A DNA stretch of 40,982 bases, taken from contig NZ_VCNJ01000051.1 of NCBI RefSeq assembly GCF_005938625.1, forward strand, positions 1-40,982, read 5' to 3'. A program made the translations under genes and the position numbers. The DNA is from Pseudomonas fluorescens (GTDB lineage Bacteria; Pseudomonadota; Gammaproteobacteria; Pseudomonadales; Pseudomonadaceae). A model generated the notes under the pieces. It was not told the DNA's origin, ran no database searches, and worked only from the letters and a program-made list of their open reading frames with translations. Shown piece after piece: positions 17,430 through 25,674 of the stretch. Position 1 is the first letter of the stretch, and each line of letters opens with the position of its first letter.

Positions 17430-17455
17430 AAAAAAAGCCCGCAGTGTGGGCGGGC
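17430..17455 (-). terminator. Rho-independent terminator of uraH
   Basis: On the minus strand a 6-bp GC stem (17455-17450 with 17442-17437) and 7-nt loop are followed by seven T. It lies about 60 bases past the uraH stop and faces the end of paralog 5. On the plus strand there is no T-run. Confidence 0.8.
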
Positions 17456-17513
17456 GAAAGACCAAAGAAGCTATATGCGCAGTCGCTTCCCGGTGGGGGC
17501 AGCTGCTTGGGGG

Positions 17514-17867
17514 TCAGCTGCCCCGATACGTGGAATAGCTGTACGGCGAAATCAGCAACGGAACATGGTAGTGATCCTGTTCGGCAGAGATGCCGAAGCG
17601 CAACACAACCACGTCCAGAAATGCCGGTTCCGGCAACTGAACGCCACGGGCGCGATAGTAATCGCCGGCGTGGAACTGAACCTGATAAACCCCGGTACGA
17701 TAATCATCGCCTTGCAGCAGCGGTGCATCGACCCGGCCATCGCTGTTGGTGACCGCACTGGCGACCAATTCCAGTTGCGAACCTTCAACGCGGTACAGCT
17801 CGACCTTGATCGAACTGCCCGGGCAACCGTGTGCAGCGTCCAAAACGTGTGTTGTCAAACGTCCCAT
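17514..17867 (-). CDS. uraH: 5-hydroxyisourate hydrolase (transthyretin-like)
   Basis: A 117-residue enzyme hydrolysing 5-hydroxyisourate, the product of urate oxidation, to OHCU (2-oxo-4-hydroxy-4-carboxy-5-ureidoimidazoline). Family landmarks are present: N-terminal LTTHVLDAAHGCPGSSIKVE, central TNSDGRVDAPLL, HYHVPLLISPYSYSTY and the C-terminal tetrapeptide YRGS that marks HIU hydrolases against true transthyretins. The length is typical, and no periplasmic signal is present. It is divergent from puuE, with operators between, and has its own terminator. Confidence 0.95.
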   Translation of the reverse strand: MGRLTTHVLDAAHGCPGSSIKVELYRVEGSQLELVASAVTNSDGRVDAPLLQGDDYRTGVYQVQFHAGDYYRARGVQLPEPAFLDVVVLRFGISAEQDHYHVPLLISPYSYSTYRGS

Positions 17868-17997
17868 TGATTCTGCGCGCCTGCCTGCATGGAGCAGTCA
17901 GACTTCGCGCCTCCCGAAGTCAGTTGAAAAGGAGACCGCACCAATTCGGAGCACGAAAAGCTGCGGCGAGCGACCGATTAAGACACTTTTCAAAAAA

Positions 17998-18009
17998 ATT
18001 GTACACAAT
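17998..18009. promoter_or_regulatory. TTGTNNACAA operator overlapping the uraH promoter
   Basis: ATTGTACACAAT. Read on the minus strand it contains TACAAT, a good -10, with TGAAAA 17 bases upstream as a weak -35 for uraH. A protein bound here should block that promoter. The 420-bp gap 17868-18287 holds this site, the sister site at 18205 and no gene I can support. Confidence 0.55.
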
Positions 18010-18185
18010 AAAAACGACATTTTTCACGTCGCCCCCGCCATTCGGGGGTTTCCTCGCGTTCTGCCAGCAACACGCCTATTCATTGAACCTCCTATCCATT
18101 AGCTGACTGGTCAGGCAGGTTTCTTGCAGGCTTACGCCAATAGCAGCAAAAGATGACAGTCGGTGAAAAATGCGAAAATTCAGGC

Positions 18186-18215
18186 TTACAAATTGCGAAT
18201 AAAGTTGTATACAAT
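18186..18215 (+). promoter_or_regulatory. puuE operon promoter with palindromic operator
   Basis: TTACAA (18186-18191), an 18-base spacer and TACAAT (18210-18215) form a plausible sigma-70 promoter. The perfect palindrome TTGTATACAA (18205-18214) covers the -10, as expected for a repressor site. It matches the sites at 2048 and 17998. Confidence 0.55.
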
Positions 18216-18287
18216 CAGCCCATCGCTGTGACGCCAGCCTGCCAGGCCGCCACACCCATCTGTCAACGAACAAGAAGGAAGACTGCA

Positions 18288-19214
18288 GTGAGCGCTGACT
18301 ACCCACGCGACCTGATCGGTTACGGCAGTAACCCTCCTCACCCACACTGGCCGGGCAATGCCCGCATCGCCCTGTCGTTCGTACTCAATTACGAAGAAGG
18401 CGGCGAGCGCAACATTCTGCACGGCGACAAAGAATCCGAAGCCTTCCTCTCCGAAATGGTTGCTGCTCAGCCGCTGCAAGGCGCGCGCAACATGAGCATG
18501 GAATCGCTTTACGAGTATGGCAGCCGTGCCGGTGTCTGGCGGATCCTGAAACTGTTCAAGGAATTCGACATTCCGCTGACTATCTTCGCCGTCGCCATGG
18601 CCGCTCAGCGCCACCCGGATGTGATCCGCGCGATGGTCGATGCCGGCCACGAAATCTGCAGCCACGGCTACCGCTGGATCGACTATCAGTACATGGACGA
18701 AGCGCAGGAACGCGAGCACATGCTCGAAGCGATCCGCATCCTCACCGAAATCACCGGCGAGCGCCCACTGGGCTGGTACACCGGCCGCACCGGCCCGAAC
18801 ACCCGTCGTCTGGTCATGGAAGAAGGTGGTTTCCTCTACGACTGCGACACCTACGATGACGACCTGCCCTACTGGGAACCGAACAACCCGACCGGCAAAC
18901 CGCATCTGGTGATCCCGTACACCCTCGACACCAACGACATGCGCTTCACCCAGGTGCAGGGTTTCAACAAGGGTGACGATTTCTTCGAATACCTTAAAGA
19001 TGCGTTTGACGTGCTTTACGCCGAAGGCGCTGAAGCACCGAAGATGCTCTCGATCGGTCTGCACTGCCGCCTGATCGGTCGTCCGGGTCGCATCGCCTCG
19101 CTCAAACGCTTTATCGAATACGCCAAAAGTCATGAACAGGTTTGGTTCAGCCGTCGCGTCGACATCGCGCGTCACTGGCACGAAACCCAGCCGTACCAAG
19201 GGGCCGCGAAATGA
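18288..19214 (+). CDS. puuE: Allantoinase, polysaccharide-deacetylase type
   Basis: A 308-residue enzyme opening allantoin to allantoate. It belongs to the PuuE family, unrelated to metal amidohydrolase allantoinases. Landmarks: DLIGYGSNPPHPHWPGNARI at the N-terminus, ALSFVLNYEEGGE, YEYGSRAGVWRIL, HEICSHGYRWIDYQ in the deacetylase core and TGRTGPNTRRLV. Translation starts at a GTG 8 bases after AAGAAGGA; an upstream ATG at 18153 would run through the promoter and is rejected. The stop overlaps the uraD start (ATGA), so the two are translationally coupled. Confidence 0.95.
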   Translation: MSADYPRDLIGYGSNPPHPHWPGNARIALSFVLNYEEGGERNILHGDKESEAFLSEMVAAQPLQGARNMSMESLYEYGSRAGVWRILKLFKEFDIPLTIFAVAMAAQRHPDVIRAMVDAGHEICSHGYRWIDYQYMDEAQEREHMLEAIRILTEITGERPLGWYTGRTGPNTRRLVMEEGGFLYDCDTYDDDLPYWEPNNPTGKPHLVIPYTLDTNDMRFTQVQGFNKGDDFFEYLKDAFDVLYAEGAEAPKMLSIGLHCRLIGRPGRIASLKRFIEYAKSHEQVWFSRRVDIARHWHETQPYQGAAK

Positions 19215-19726
19215 GCCGCTTTCAAACCCTGCAACCGTCGACCCTGAGCCGCGACGCTTTCGTCAAAGCCTTCGCCGACATCTACGAACATTCGCCATGG
19301 GTGGCCGAGAAGGCCTACGACCTGGGCGCGGACGCTTCGATCGACGAGATTGAAACCCTGCACCAGCGCATGAGCGACATCCTGTTGAGCGCCGATCACG
19401 CCAGTCAGCTGGCCCTGATCAACGCTCACCCGGACCTGGCCGGCAAAGCCGCCGTCCAGGGCCAACTGACCGAAGCCAGCACTAATGAACAAGCTGGCGC
19501 CGGTATTCACCAATGCACGGCCGAAGAGTTCCAGCGCTTCACCGAGCTGAACGACGCCTACAAAGCCAAGTTCAAGTTTCCCTTCATCATGGCGGTAAAA
19601 GGCAGCAACCGGCATCAGATCCTCGCGGCGTTCGAAACGCGCATTCACAACTCGGAAGACACCGAGTTCAAATGCGCGCTGGCGGAGATCAACAAGATCG
19701 CCCTGTTCCGTTTACTGACTCTTTAG
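19211..19726 (+). CDS. uraD: OHCU decarboxylase
   Basis: A 171-residue enzyme that decarboxylates OHCU, the UraH product, to S-allantoin. Family motifs visible are FADIYEHSPWVAEKAY, LINAHPDLAGKAA with the catalytic His in HPDL, TNEQAGAG and the C-terminal KFKFPFIMAVKG followed by the NRHQIL segment. The length is usual. The start ATG overlaps the puuE stop. It should act directly after UraH, which is encoded divergently. Confidence 0.95.
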   Translation: MSRFQTLQPSTLSRDAFVKAFADIYEHSPWVAEKAYDLGADASIDEIETLHQRMSDILLSADHASQLALINAHPDLAGKAAVQGQLTEASTNEQAGAGIHQCTAEEFQRFTELNDAYKAKFKFPFIMAVKGSNRHQILAAFETRIHNSEDTEFKCALAEINKIALFRLLTL

Positions 19727-19813
19727 CAAGCCTGGCCCGAGCATGTCAGACGCGGAGAATGCCCAGGGCCCTGCAAGCATCCCCAGCCACTTATTTAAAG
19801 GCAGACAAGAAGA

Positions 19814-20809
19814 ATGAAAGCTTACGCCGTACCTTTCGAAAAATTCGTCAACCTGGCCGATGCCCGTCTGGGCACCAAAATCATCTCGGTCACCGATGAC
19901 TGGTTCGCAGACGCCAATCGTCTGTTCCAACCGACCCCGGCCGTATGGAAGGAGGGCGTGTTCGATGACAACGGCAAGTGGATGGACGGCTGGGAATCGC
20001 GCCGCAAGCGCTTCGAAGGCTTCGACAGCGCAGTGATCCGTCTGGGCGTACCGGGCTCGATCAAAGGCGTGGACATCGACACTTCATTCTTCACCGGCAA
20101 CTTCCCGCCATCGGCCTCGCTGGAAGCGTGCTTCCTGGCCTCGGGCGAGCCTGATGACAACACTCAGTGGACTGAAGTGCTGTCGGCCGTCGAGCTGCAG
20201 GGCAACAGCCACCACTACCACGAAATCAGCAACGACCAAGCGTTCAGCCACCTGCGCTTCAACATCTACCCGGACGGCGGTGTTGCCCGTCTGCGCGTGT
20301 ACGGTGTGCCGCATCGCGACTGGTCGGCGGTTGGCGACAACGAGCAAGTCGATCTGGCAGCAGCCCTCAATGGTGGCCGCGCCCTCGCCTGCTCCGACGA
20401 ACACTTCGGCCGCATGAGCAACATCCTCAACCCGGGCCGTGGCATCAACATGGGCGACGGCTGGGAAACTGCACGTCGTCGCACGCCGGGCAATGACTGG
20501 GTCATCGTCGCGCTGGGTCACCCGGGCGAGATCGAGAAGATCGTCGTCGACACCCTGCACTTCAAAGGCAACTACCCGGACACTTGCTCGATCCAGGGCG
20601 CGTTCGTCAAAGGTGGTACTGACAGCCAGATCGAAACCCAGTCGCTGTTCTGGCGCGAACTGCTGCCGAGCCAGAAGCTGGAAATGCACGCCGAACACAC
20701 TTTCGTCGAGCAGATCAAAGCACTGGGCCCGATCACCCACATCCGCCTGAACGTGTTCCCGGATGGTGGTGTGAGTCGCCTGCGCGTTCTCGGCAAGGTC
20801 GCTAAATAA
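19814..20809 (+). CDS. alc: Allantoicase
   Basis: A 331-residue enzyme cleaving allantoate to ureidoglycolate and urea. It shows the two repeated jelly-roll halves of allantoicases: GWESRRKRFEGFDSAVIRLG with GVDIDTSFFTGNFPPSASLE in the first, and GWETARRRTPGNDWVIVALG with IVVDTLHFKGNYPDTCS in the second. Each half ends with a HLRFNIYPDGGVARLRVYG-like strand. The start ATG follows AAGAAG. The 87-bp gap after uraD shows no promoter I would name, so it probably belongs to the same operon. Confidence 0.95.
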   Translation: MKAYAVPFEKFVNLADARLGTKIISVTDDWFADANRLFQPTPAVWKEGVFDDNGKWMDGWESRRKRFEGFDSAVIRLGVPGSIKGVDIDTSFFTGNFPPSASLEACFLASGEPDDNTQWTEVLSAVELQGNSHHYHEISNDQAFSHLRFNIYPDGGVARLRVYGVPHRDWSAVGDNEQVDLAAALNGGRALACSDEHFGRMSNILNPGRGINMGDGWETARRRTPGNDWVIVALGHPGEIEKIVVDTLHFKGNYPDTCSIQGAFVKGGTDSQIETQSLFWRELLPSQKLEMHAEHTFVEQIKALGPITHIRLNVFPDGGVSRLRVLGKVAK

Positions 20810-20818
20810 CACCGTAAT

Positions 20819-20928
20819 GATCGTTCCCACGCTCTGCGTGGGAACGCATCACTGGACGCTCTGCGTCCGTTCTGGATGTGACGCGGAGCGTCACGGGCTG
20901 CATTCCCACGCGGAGCGTGGGAACGATC
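20819..20928. repeat. Intergenic palindromic repeat (GTTCCCACGC type)
   Basis: Two imperfect palindromes built from gttcccacgctctgcgtggg and its complement flank a shorter pair (ggacgctctgcgtcc and gtgacgcggagcgtcac). This is a known style of Pseudomonas intergenic repeat. It lies inside the operon between alc and allA and could form a stable mRNA structure there. Confidence 0.75.
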
Positions 20929-20950
20929 ACTCAACGAAAAGAAGAACAGC

Positions 20951-21454
20951 ATGCGCACACTAACGATTGAACCGCTGACCAAAGAAGCCTTCGCCCCTTT
21001 CGGTGACGTGATCGAAACCGACGGCAGCGATCACTTCATGATCAACAACGGTTCGACCATGCGCTTCCATAAACTGGCGACGGTCGAAACCGCTCAGCCC
21101 GAGGACAACGCGATCATCAGCATCTTCCGCGCCGACGCGCAGGACATGCCGCTGACCGTTTGCATGCTGGAACGCCATCCGCTGGGCAGCCAGGCTTTCA
21201 TACCGCTGCTCGGCAACCCCTTTCTGATCGTGGTCGCGCCAATTGGCGATGAACCTGTATCAGGCTTGGTCCGCGCCTTCGTCACCAACGGCAGGCAGGG
21301 CATTAATTACCATCGCGGCGTTTGGCACCATCCGGTGCTGACGATCGAAAAGCGGGATGACTTCCTGGTGGTTGATCGCAGTGGCACAGGCAATAACTGC
21401 GATGAGCATTTTTTCAAAGAGGATGAGCGTTTGATCCTCGCCCCCCACCAATAA
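20951..21454 (+). CDS. allA: Ureidoglycolate lyase
   Basis: A 167-residue enzyme splitting ureidoglycolate into glyoxylate and urea. Landmarks are the N-terminal EPLTKEAFAPFGDVIE, MLERHPLGSQAFIPL, RAFVTNGRQGINYHRGVWHH with the metal-site histidines, and FLVVDRSGTGNNCDEHFF. The length is typical. AAAGAAGAA precedes the ATG. It completes the pathway from urate to glyoxylate within this window. Confidence 0.95.
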   Translation: MRTLTIEPLTKEAFAPFGDVIETDGSDHFMINNGSTMRFHKLATVETAQPEDNAIISIFRADAQDMPLTVCMLERHPLGSQAFIPLLGNPFLIVVAPIGDEPVSGLVRAFVTNGRQGINYHRGVWHHPVLTIEKRDDFLVVDRSGTGNNCDEHFFKEDERLILAPHQ

Positions 21455-21505
21455 GAGAAGGTCTGATCACTCGACAACAAGAGTGACAGGCGAGAGGTAA
21501 AGACT

Positions 21506-22819
21506 GTGGAAGCACATCTGTTGGAATGGCTGAACCTGAGCGTGCGCTGGGTTCACATGATTACTGGCGTGGCCTGGATCGGCGCGTCGTTCTACTTCGT
21601 CTGGCTGGAGAACAACCTCAACCGCGTCAACCCGAAAACCGGTCTGGCCGGTGACCTGTGGGCGATCCACGGTGGCGGTATCTATCACCTCGAAAAATAC
21701 AAACTGGCTCCGCCGGCAATGCCGGAGAACCTGCACTGGTTCAAATGGGAAGCCTACTTCACCTGGATGTCGGGGATCGCGCTGCTGTGCGTGGTGTTCT
21801 ACTCCAATCCAACGCTCTACCTGCTGGCTCCGGGCAGCACCCTGAGCGGCCCTGAAGGCGTGGCCATCGGTATCGGCTCGCTGTTCCTCGGCTGGTTCAT
21901 CTACTCCTTCCTGTGCGATTCGGCCCTGGGCAAACGCCCTGCTCTGCTGGGCTTCATCCTGTTCGTGCTGATCATCGGCGCGGCGTATGGCTTCAGCAAA
22001 GTGTTCAGCGGTCGTGGTGCGTACCTGCACGTCGGCGCGATCATCGGCACCATCATGGTCGGTAACGTGTTCCGCATCATCATGCCGGCGCAACGTGCAC
22101 TGGTCGCAGCGATTGCCGAGAACCGCACGCCGGATCCGGCGCTGCCAGCCAAAGGCTTGCTGCGTTCGCGTCACAACAACTACTTCACCTTGCCGGTGCT
22201 GTTCATCATGATCAGCAACCACTTCCCGAGCACCTATGGCAGCCAGTACAACTGGTTGATCCTGGCCGGGATCGCGGTGTTGGCGGTGTTGGTGCGTCAC
22301 TACTTCAACACCCGTCACGACAGCCACAAGTTTGCCTGGACTCTGCCAGTGGCAGCGGTAGGCATGATCACCCTGGCGTACGTCACCGGCCCAACGCCGA
22401 TGTCGACCGCTCCGGAAGTGGCCAAGGCTCCAGCAAAAATCGAGTACCAACCGTTGCCGGAAACGGCGCTGGGCGGTGGCGCGAAACCGGCTGAAGCGGC
22501 GGCACCTGCTGCACCCGCAGAAGCACCTGCTGCACCGGCACAGGCGTCGAATGCTGGCCCCGGTTTCGACAAAGTGCACACAGTGATCCAGGAACGCTGC
22601 GCTGTTTGCCACTCGGCCAAGCCAACCAGCCCGCTGTTCAGTGCGGCGCCTGCCGGTGTGATGTTCGACACCCCAGAGCAGATCCGTCAGAACGCGGCAC
22701 GCATCCAGGCGCAAGCCATCACTACGCAGATCATGCCACTGGGCAACATCACTCAGATGACCCAGCAGGAACGTGACCTGATCGGTGCATGGATCGCTCA
22801 GGGAGCACAGACCAACTAA
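21506..22819 (+). CDS. puuD: Urate hydroxylase PuuD, membrane protein with cytochrome c domain
   Basis: A 437-residue enzyme that oxidises urate to 5-hydroxyisourate in bacteria lacking soluble uricase. The first 300 residues hold about eight membrane helices, starting LNLSVRWVHMITGVAWIGAS. An Ala/Pro/Glu linker (about 325-350) leads to a C-terminal cytochrome c domain with the heme motif CAVCH at about residue 365 and MPLGN as a likely axial methionine. Electrons should pass to the respiratory chain, with the heme domain in the periplasm. Start GTG follows GAGAGG. Its product feeds UraH. Confidence 0.95.
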   Translation: MEAHLLEWLNLSVRWVHMITGVAWIGASFYFVWLENNLNRVNPKTGLAGDLWAIHGGGIYHLEKYKLAPPAMPENLHWFKWEAYFTWMSGIALLCVVFYSNPTLYLLAPGSTLSGPEGVAIGIGSLFLGWFIYSFLCDSALGKRPALLGFILFVLIIGAAYGFSKVFSGRGAYLHVGAIIGTIMVGNVFRIIMPAQRALVAAIAENRTPDPALPAKGLLRSRHNNYFTLPVLFIMISNHFPSTYGSQYNWLILAGIAVLAVLVRHYFNTRHDSHKFAWTLPVAAVGMITLAYVTGPTPMSTAPEVAKAPAKIEYQPLPETALGGGAKPAEAAAPAAPAEAPAAPAQASNAGPGFDKVHTVIQERCAVCHSAKPTSPLFSAAPAGVMFDTPEQIRQNAARIQAQAITTQIMPLGNITQMTQQERDLIGAWIAQGAQTN

Positions 22820-22830
22820 GCCGTAAAACT

Positions 22831-22894
22831 TCGCGAGCAAGCTCGCTCCCACAAGGACACCTTCAATCCCTGTGGGAGCGAGCTTGCTCGCGAA
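22831..22894. repeat. Inverted pair of REP elements
   Basis: tcgcgagcaagctcgctccc and its complement face each other with a 20-base gap just past the puuD stop. The pair may terminate transcription or protect the 3' end. Confidence 0.85.
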
Positions 22895-22987
22895 TGGCCG
22901 CAACGCGGTCGACCTGATGCAAAGAAACAGCTGTGAGCAACCCGGCAGCTGTTCAATCACAAGAATAAAAAAGATCCGAGGTGTTGC

Positions 22988-24340
22988 ATGTCCGAGCTGT
23001 CCAAAGCGCGCATCCCCGACGCACCCGCCATTCAGCGATTGCCCCTTTTGCAACTGATCCTGGTCGGTTTGCAACATGTTCTGCTGATGTACGGTGGTGC
23101 CATCGCGGTGCCGCTGATCATTGGACAGGCCGCTGGCCTGAGTCGTGAAGAAATTGCCTTCCTGATCAACGCCGACCTGCTGGTCGCCGGTGTCGCCACC
23201 ATCGTCCAGTCCATGGGCATCGGCCCGATGGGCATCCGCATGCCGGTGATGATGGGCGCCAGTTTCGCTGCGGTCGGCAGCATGGTCGCCATGGCCGGCA
23301 TGCCCGGTATCGGCCTGCAAGGCATCTTCGGTGCAACGATCGCCGCCGGTTTCTTCGGCATGCTCATCGCGCCGTTCATGTCCAAAGTCGTACGCTTCTT
23401 CCCGCCGCTGGTGACCGGCACGGTCATCACCTCGATCGGTTTGTCGCTGTTCCCCGTGGCCGTGAACTGGGCCGGTGGCGGCGCTGCTGCTGCTCAATTC
23501 GGTTCACCAATTTATCTGGCCATCGCCGCATTGGTGTTGGGCACTATTCTGCTGGTCCACCGCTTCATGCGCGGTTTCTGGGTCAACATTTCCGTACTGA
23601 TCGGCATGTGCTTCGGCTACATCCTGTGCGGCGCGATCGGCATGGTCGACCTGAGTGGCATGGCCAACGCGCCGTGGGTTCAGTTCGTCACTCCACTGCA
23701 TTTCGGCATGCCGAAATTCGAACTCGCACCGATCCTGTCGATGTGTCTGGTGGTGGTGATCATCTTTGTTGAATCCACCGGGATGTTCCTCGCGCTGGGC
23801 AAGATCACCGGCCAGGAAGTCTGCCCACGCATGCTGCGTCGCGGCTTGCTATGTGATGCCGGCGCCTCGTTTGTCGCTGGTTTCTTCAACACGTTTACCC
23901 ACTCTTCTTTCGCGCAGAACATCGGCCTGGTGCAGATGACCGGCGTGCGCTGCCGTTCGGTGACCATCGTTGCCGGTGGTTTGCTGATCGTGTTGAGCCT
24001 GCTGCCGAAAGCGGCATTCCTGGTGGCGTCGATTCCTCCAGCGGTGTTGGGCGGCGCAGCGATTGCAATGTTCGGTATGGTCGCGGCCACCGGCATCAAG
24101 ATTCTTCAGGAAGCCGACATCGGTGATCGTCGCAACCAGTTGCTGGTCGCGGTGAGCATCGGCATGGGCCTGATCCCGGTGGTGCGTCCGGAGTTCTTCG
24201 CACATCTGCCGCTGTGGATGAGCCCGATTACCCACAGTGGTATCGCCATGGCCACGCTCAGCGCGCTGACGCTGAACCTGCTGTTCAACATTCTCGGCGG
24301 CAAAGAGCGCGCAGCGATCAACGACTGCCATGCGCATTAA
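22988..24340 (+). CDS. NCS2-family urate/xanthine permease (UacT/XanQ-like)
   Basis: A 450-residue inner-membrane proton symporter with about 12-14 helices. Signatures of the nucleobase-ascorbate branch are QHVLLMYGGAIAVPLIIG at the first helix, MPVMMGASFAAVG, FVESTGMFLALG and the family signature QNIGLVQMTGVRCR after SSFA. This branch carries urate or xanthine; the position after puuD favours urate. It is distinct from the AzgA-type permease at 2188. GAGG precedes the ATG by 7 bases. Exact substrate is inferred. Confidence 0.9.
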   Translation: MSELSKARIPDAPAIQRLPLLQLILVGLQHVLLMYGGAIAVPLIIGQAAGLSREEIAFLINADLLVAGVATIVQSMGIGPMGIRMPVMMGASFAAVGSMVAMAGMPGIGLQGIFGATIAAGFFGMLIAPFMSKVVRFFPPLVTGTVITSIGLSLFPVAVNWAGGGAAAAQFGSPIYLAIAALVLGTILLVHRFMRGFWVNISVLIGMCFGYILCGAIGMVDLSGMANAPWVQFVTPLHFGMPKFELAPILSMCLVVVIIFVESTGMFLALGKITGQEVCPRMLRRGLLCDAGASFVAGFFNTFTHSSFAQNIGLVQMTGVRCRSVTIVAGGLLIVLSLLPKAAFLVASIPPAVLGGAAIAMFGMVAATGIKILQEADIGDRRNQLLVAVSIGMGLIPVVRPEFFAHLPLWMSPITHSGIAMATLSALTLNLLFNILGGKERAAINDCHAH

Positions 24341-24360
24341 CAGCATTAACGAAGTAACCC

Positions 24361-24465
24361 TGTGGGAGCGAGCTTCCTCGCGAAGAGGCCATGTCAGTCA
24401 ACATCACTGTTGAATGACACACCGCTTTCGTCGGAACGCCGCCCGGAGCAAGCTCGCTCCCACAG
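24361..24465. repeat. Inverted pair of REP elements
   Basis: tgtgggagcgagcttcctcg at the left and ggagcaagctcgctcccaca at the right, 60 bases apart, between the urate permease and the first Tsx-like gene. Confidence 0.8.
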
Positions 24466-24515
24466 GGACTGTGCAACACCCTGCCTCAAACAATAAAAAC
24501 AAGAGGGAGCAACAG

Positions 24516-25301
24516 ATGATTCGCACGCAAACCAACGTTCTGTTGAGTGGCGGCCTGCTGGCCGCGAGTCAAGCCATGGCCGGCGATCTCCTGCTGTGGC
24601 AGACCAACAGCCTCAGCTACCTGTACGGCAAGAATTTCGCGATCAACCCGTCGATCCAGCAGACGCTGACCTTCGAGCACGCCGACAAGTGGAAATACGG
24701 CGACAACTTCCTGTTCGTCGACAAGATCTTCTACAACGGCAAAGAAGACGCGAACAAAGGCCCGCACGCCTTCTACGGTGAATTCACCCCGCGTTTCTCG
24801 TTCGGCAAGATCTTCGACCAGAAGCTCGAATTTGGCCCGATCAAGGACTTGTTGCTGGCGATGACTTACGAATACGGCGAAGGCGACAGCGAGGCTTATC
24901 TGATCGGCCCCGGTTTCGACCTCAAGGTGCCCGGCTTCAACTACGTCACGCTGAACATCTTCCGCCGCCAGACCGAAGGCCCGCGCCCCGGCGACGGCGT
25001 CTGGCAGATCACCCCCGGCTGGTCCTACAGCTTTCCCCTGGGCAATTCCGACGTGCTGATCGACGGCTATCTCGATTGGGTGGTCGACAACGATGAAAAC
25101 TCGCGCGGTACCTACCACGCCAACCTGCACATCAACCCGCAGATCAAATATGACCTGGGCAAAGCCTTGGGCTGGAGCCACAAGCAACTGTATGTCGGCA
25201 CCGAATACAGTTATTGGAAAAATAAATACGGCGTCGAAAACACCCACAACTTCGACACCAATCAGAACACCGCCAGCCTGCTGGTCAAGGTGCACTTTTA
25301 A
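24516..25301 (+). CDS. Tsx-like outer-membrane nucleoside channel, copy 1
   Basis: A 261-residue outer-membrane beta-barrel of the Tsx/OmpK family, which lets nucleosides and related compounds across the outer membrane. A 22-residue signal peptide ends at SQAMA before GDLLLWQTNSLSYLYG. Family strands TFEHADKWKYGDNFLFVD and AMTYEYGEGDSEAYLIGPGF are clear, and the C-terminus ends in Phe (LLVKVHF), as barrels do. The Met at 24516 is chosen for the signal peptide and the AGAGGGAG upstream. Location after the urate permease suggests purine compounds as cargo. Confidence 0.9.
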   Translation: MIRTQTNVLLSGGLLAASQAMAGDLLLWQTNSLSYLYGKNFAINPSIQQTLTFEHADKWKYGDNFLFVDKIFYNGKEDANKGPHAFYGEFTPRFSFGKIFDQKLEFGPIKDLLLAMTYEYGEGDSEAYLIGPGFDLKVPGFNYVTLNIFRRQTEGPRPGDGVWQITPGWSYSFPLGNSDVLIDGYLDWVVDNDENSRGTYHANLHINPQIKYDLGKALGWSHKQLYVGTEYSYWKNKYGVENTHNFDTNQNTASLLVKVHF

Positions 25302-25609
25302 GATGGCCCGCAACCGTGCCCCATGCCTGTCGTCGGTGCTCTGTTGCGGGGCACTTGAGACCTGGCCGTTGAGTCAGTATTCTCCGCGGCCTCATGAATT
25401 CGGTCTAAAAAAAAGCCCGGATTTAATTCCTGACCGAAAAGCCAACTTATCCCGGCCCCGGTCAGTACCGAGGCATCCCGAAAACACACTCAATCGACTG
25501 TTTTTCAGCAGCCGAGCGGGTGTTTTTTTGCTTTTCGAAAGCCTTGGCTCGGCTCTTGCTAACAGCAACGAAGCTGACCGATCGGATGACTTTTGCAGCA
25601 ACGAAAAAA

Positions 25610-25628
25610 GGCGCCACACCAGAGCGCC
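25610..25628 (-). terminator. Hairpin with T-run on the minus strand
   Basis: GGCGC (25610-25614) and GCGCC (25624-25628); on the minus strand the stem is followed by six T. No minus-strand gene lies nearby, so its role is unclear. The rest of the 373-bp gap 25302-25674 shows no gene; a 7-bp GTGCCCC/GGGGCAC pair (25316-25354) may end the first Tsx transcript. Confidence 0.4.
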
Positions 25629-25674
25629 GATCTTAAAAAAATAAACGTGGAACACCTACTTTGGGAGCAACCGA

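Noticed and set aside
20819..20928. CRISPR-like repeats
   Set aside because: The palindromes are two inverted intergenic repeats, not regularly spaced direct repeats with unique spacers.
21467..23497. A 676-codon open frame on the minus strand opposite puuD and the urate permease
   Set aside because: It is rich in His, Arg, Asp and Gln with no recognisable motif, as antisense frames of GC-rich genes are, and the plus strand has two clear membrane protein genes.
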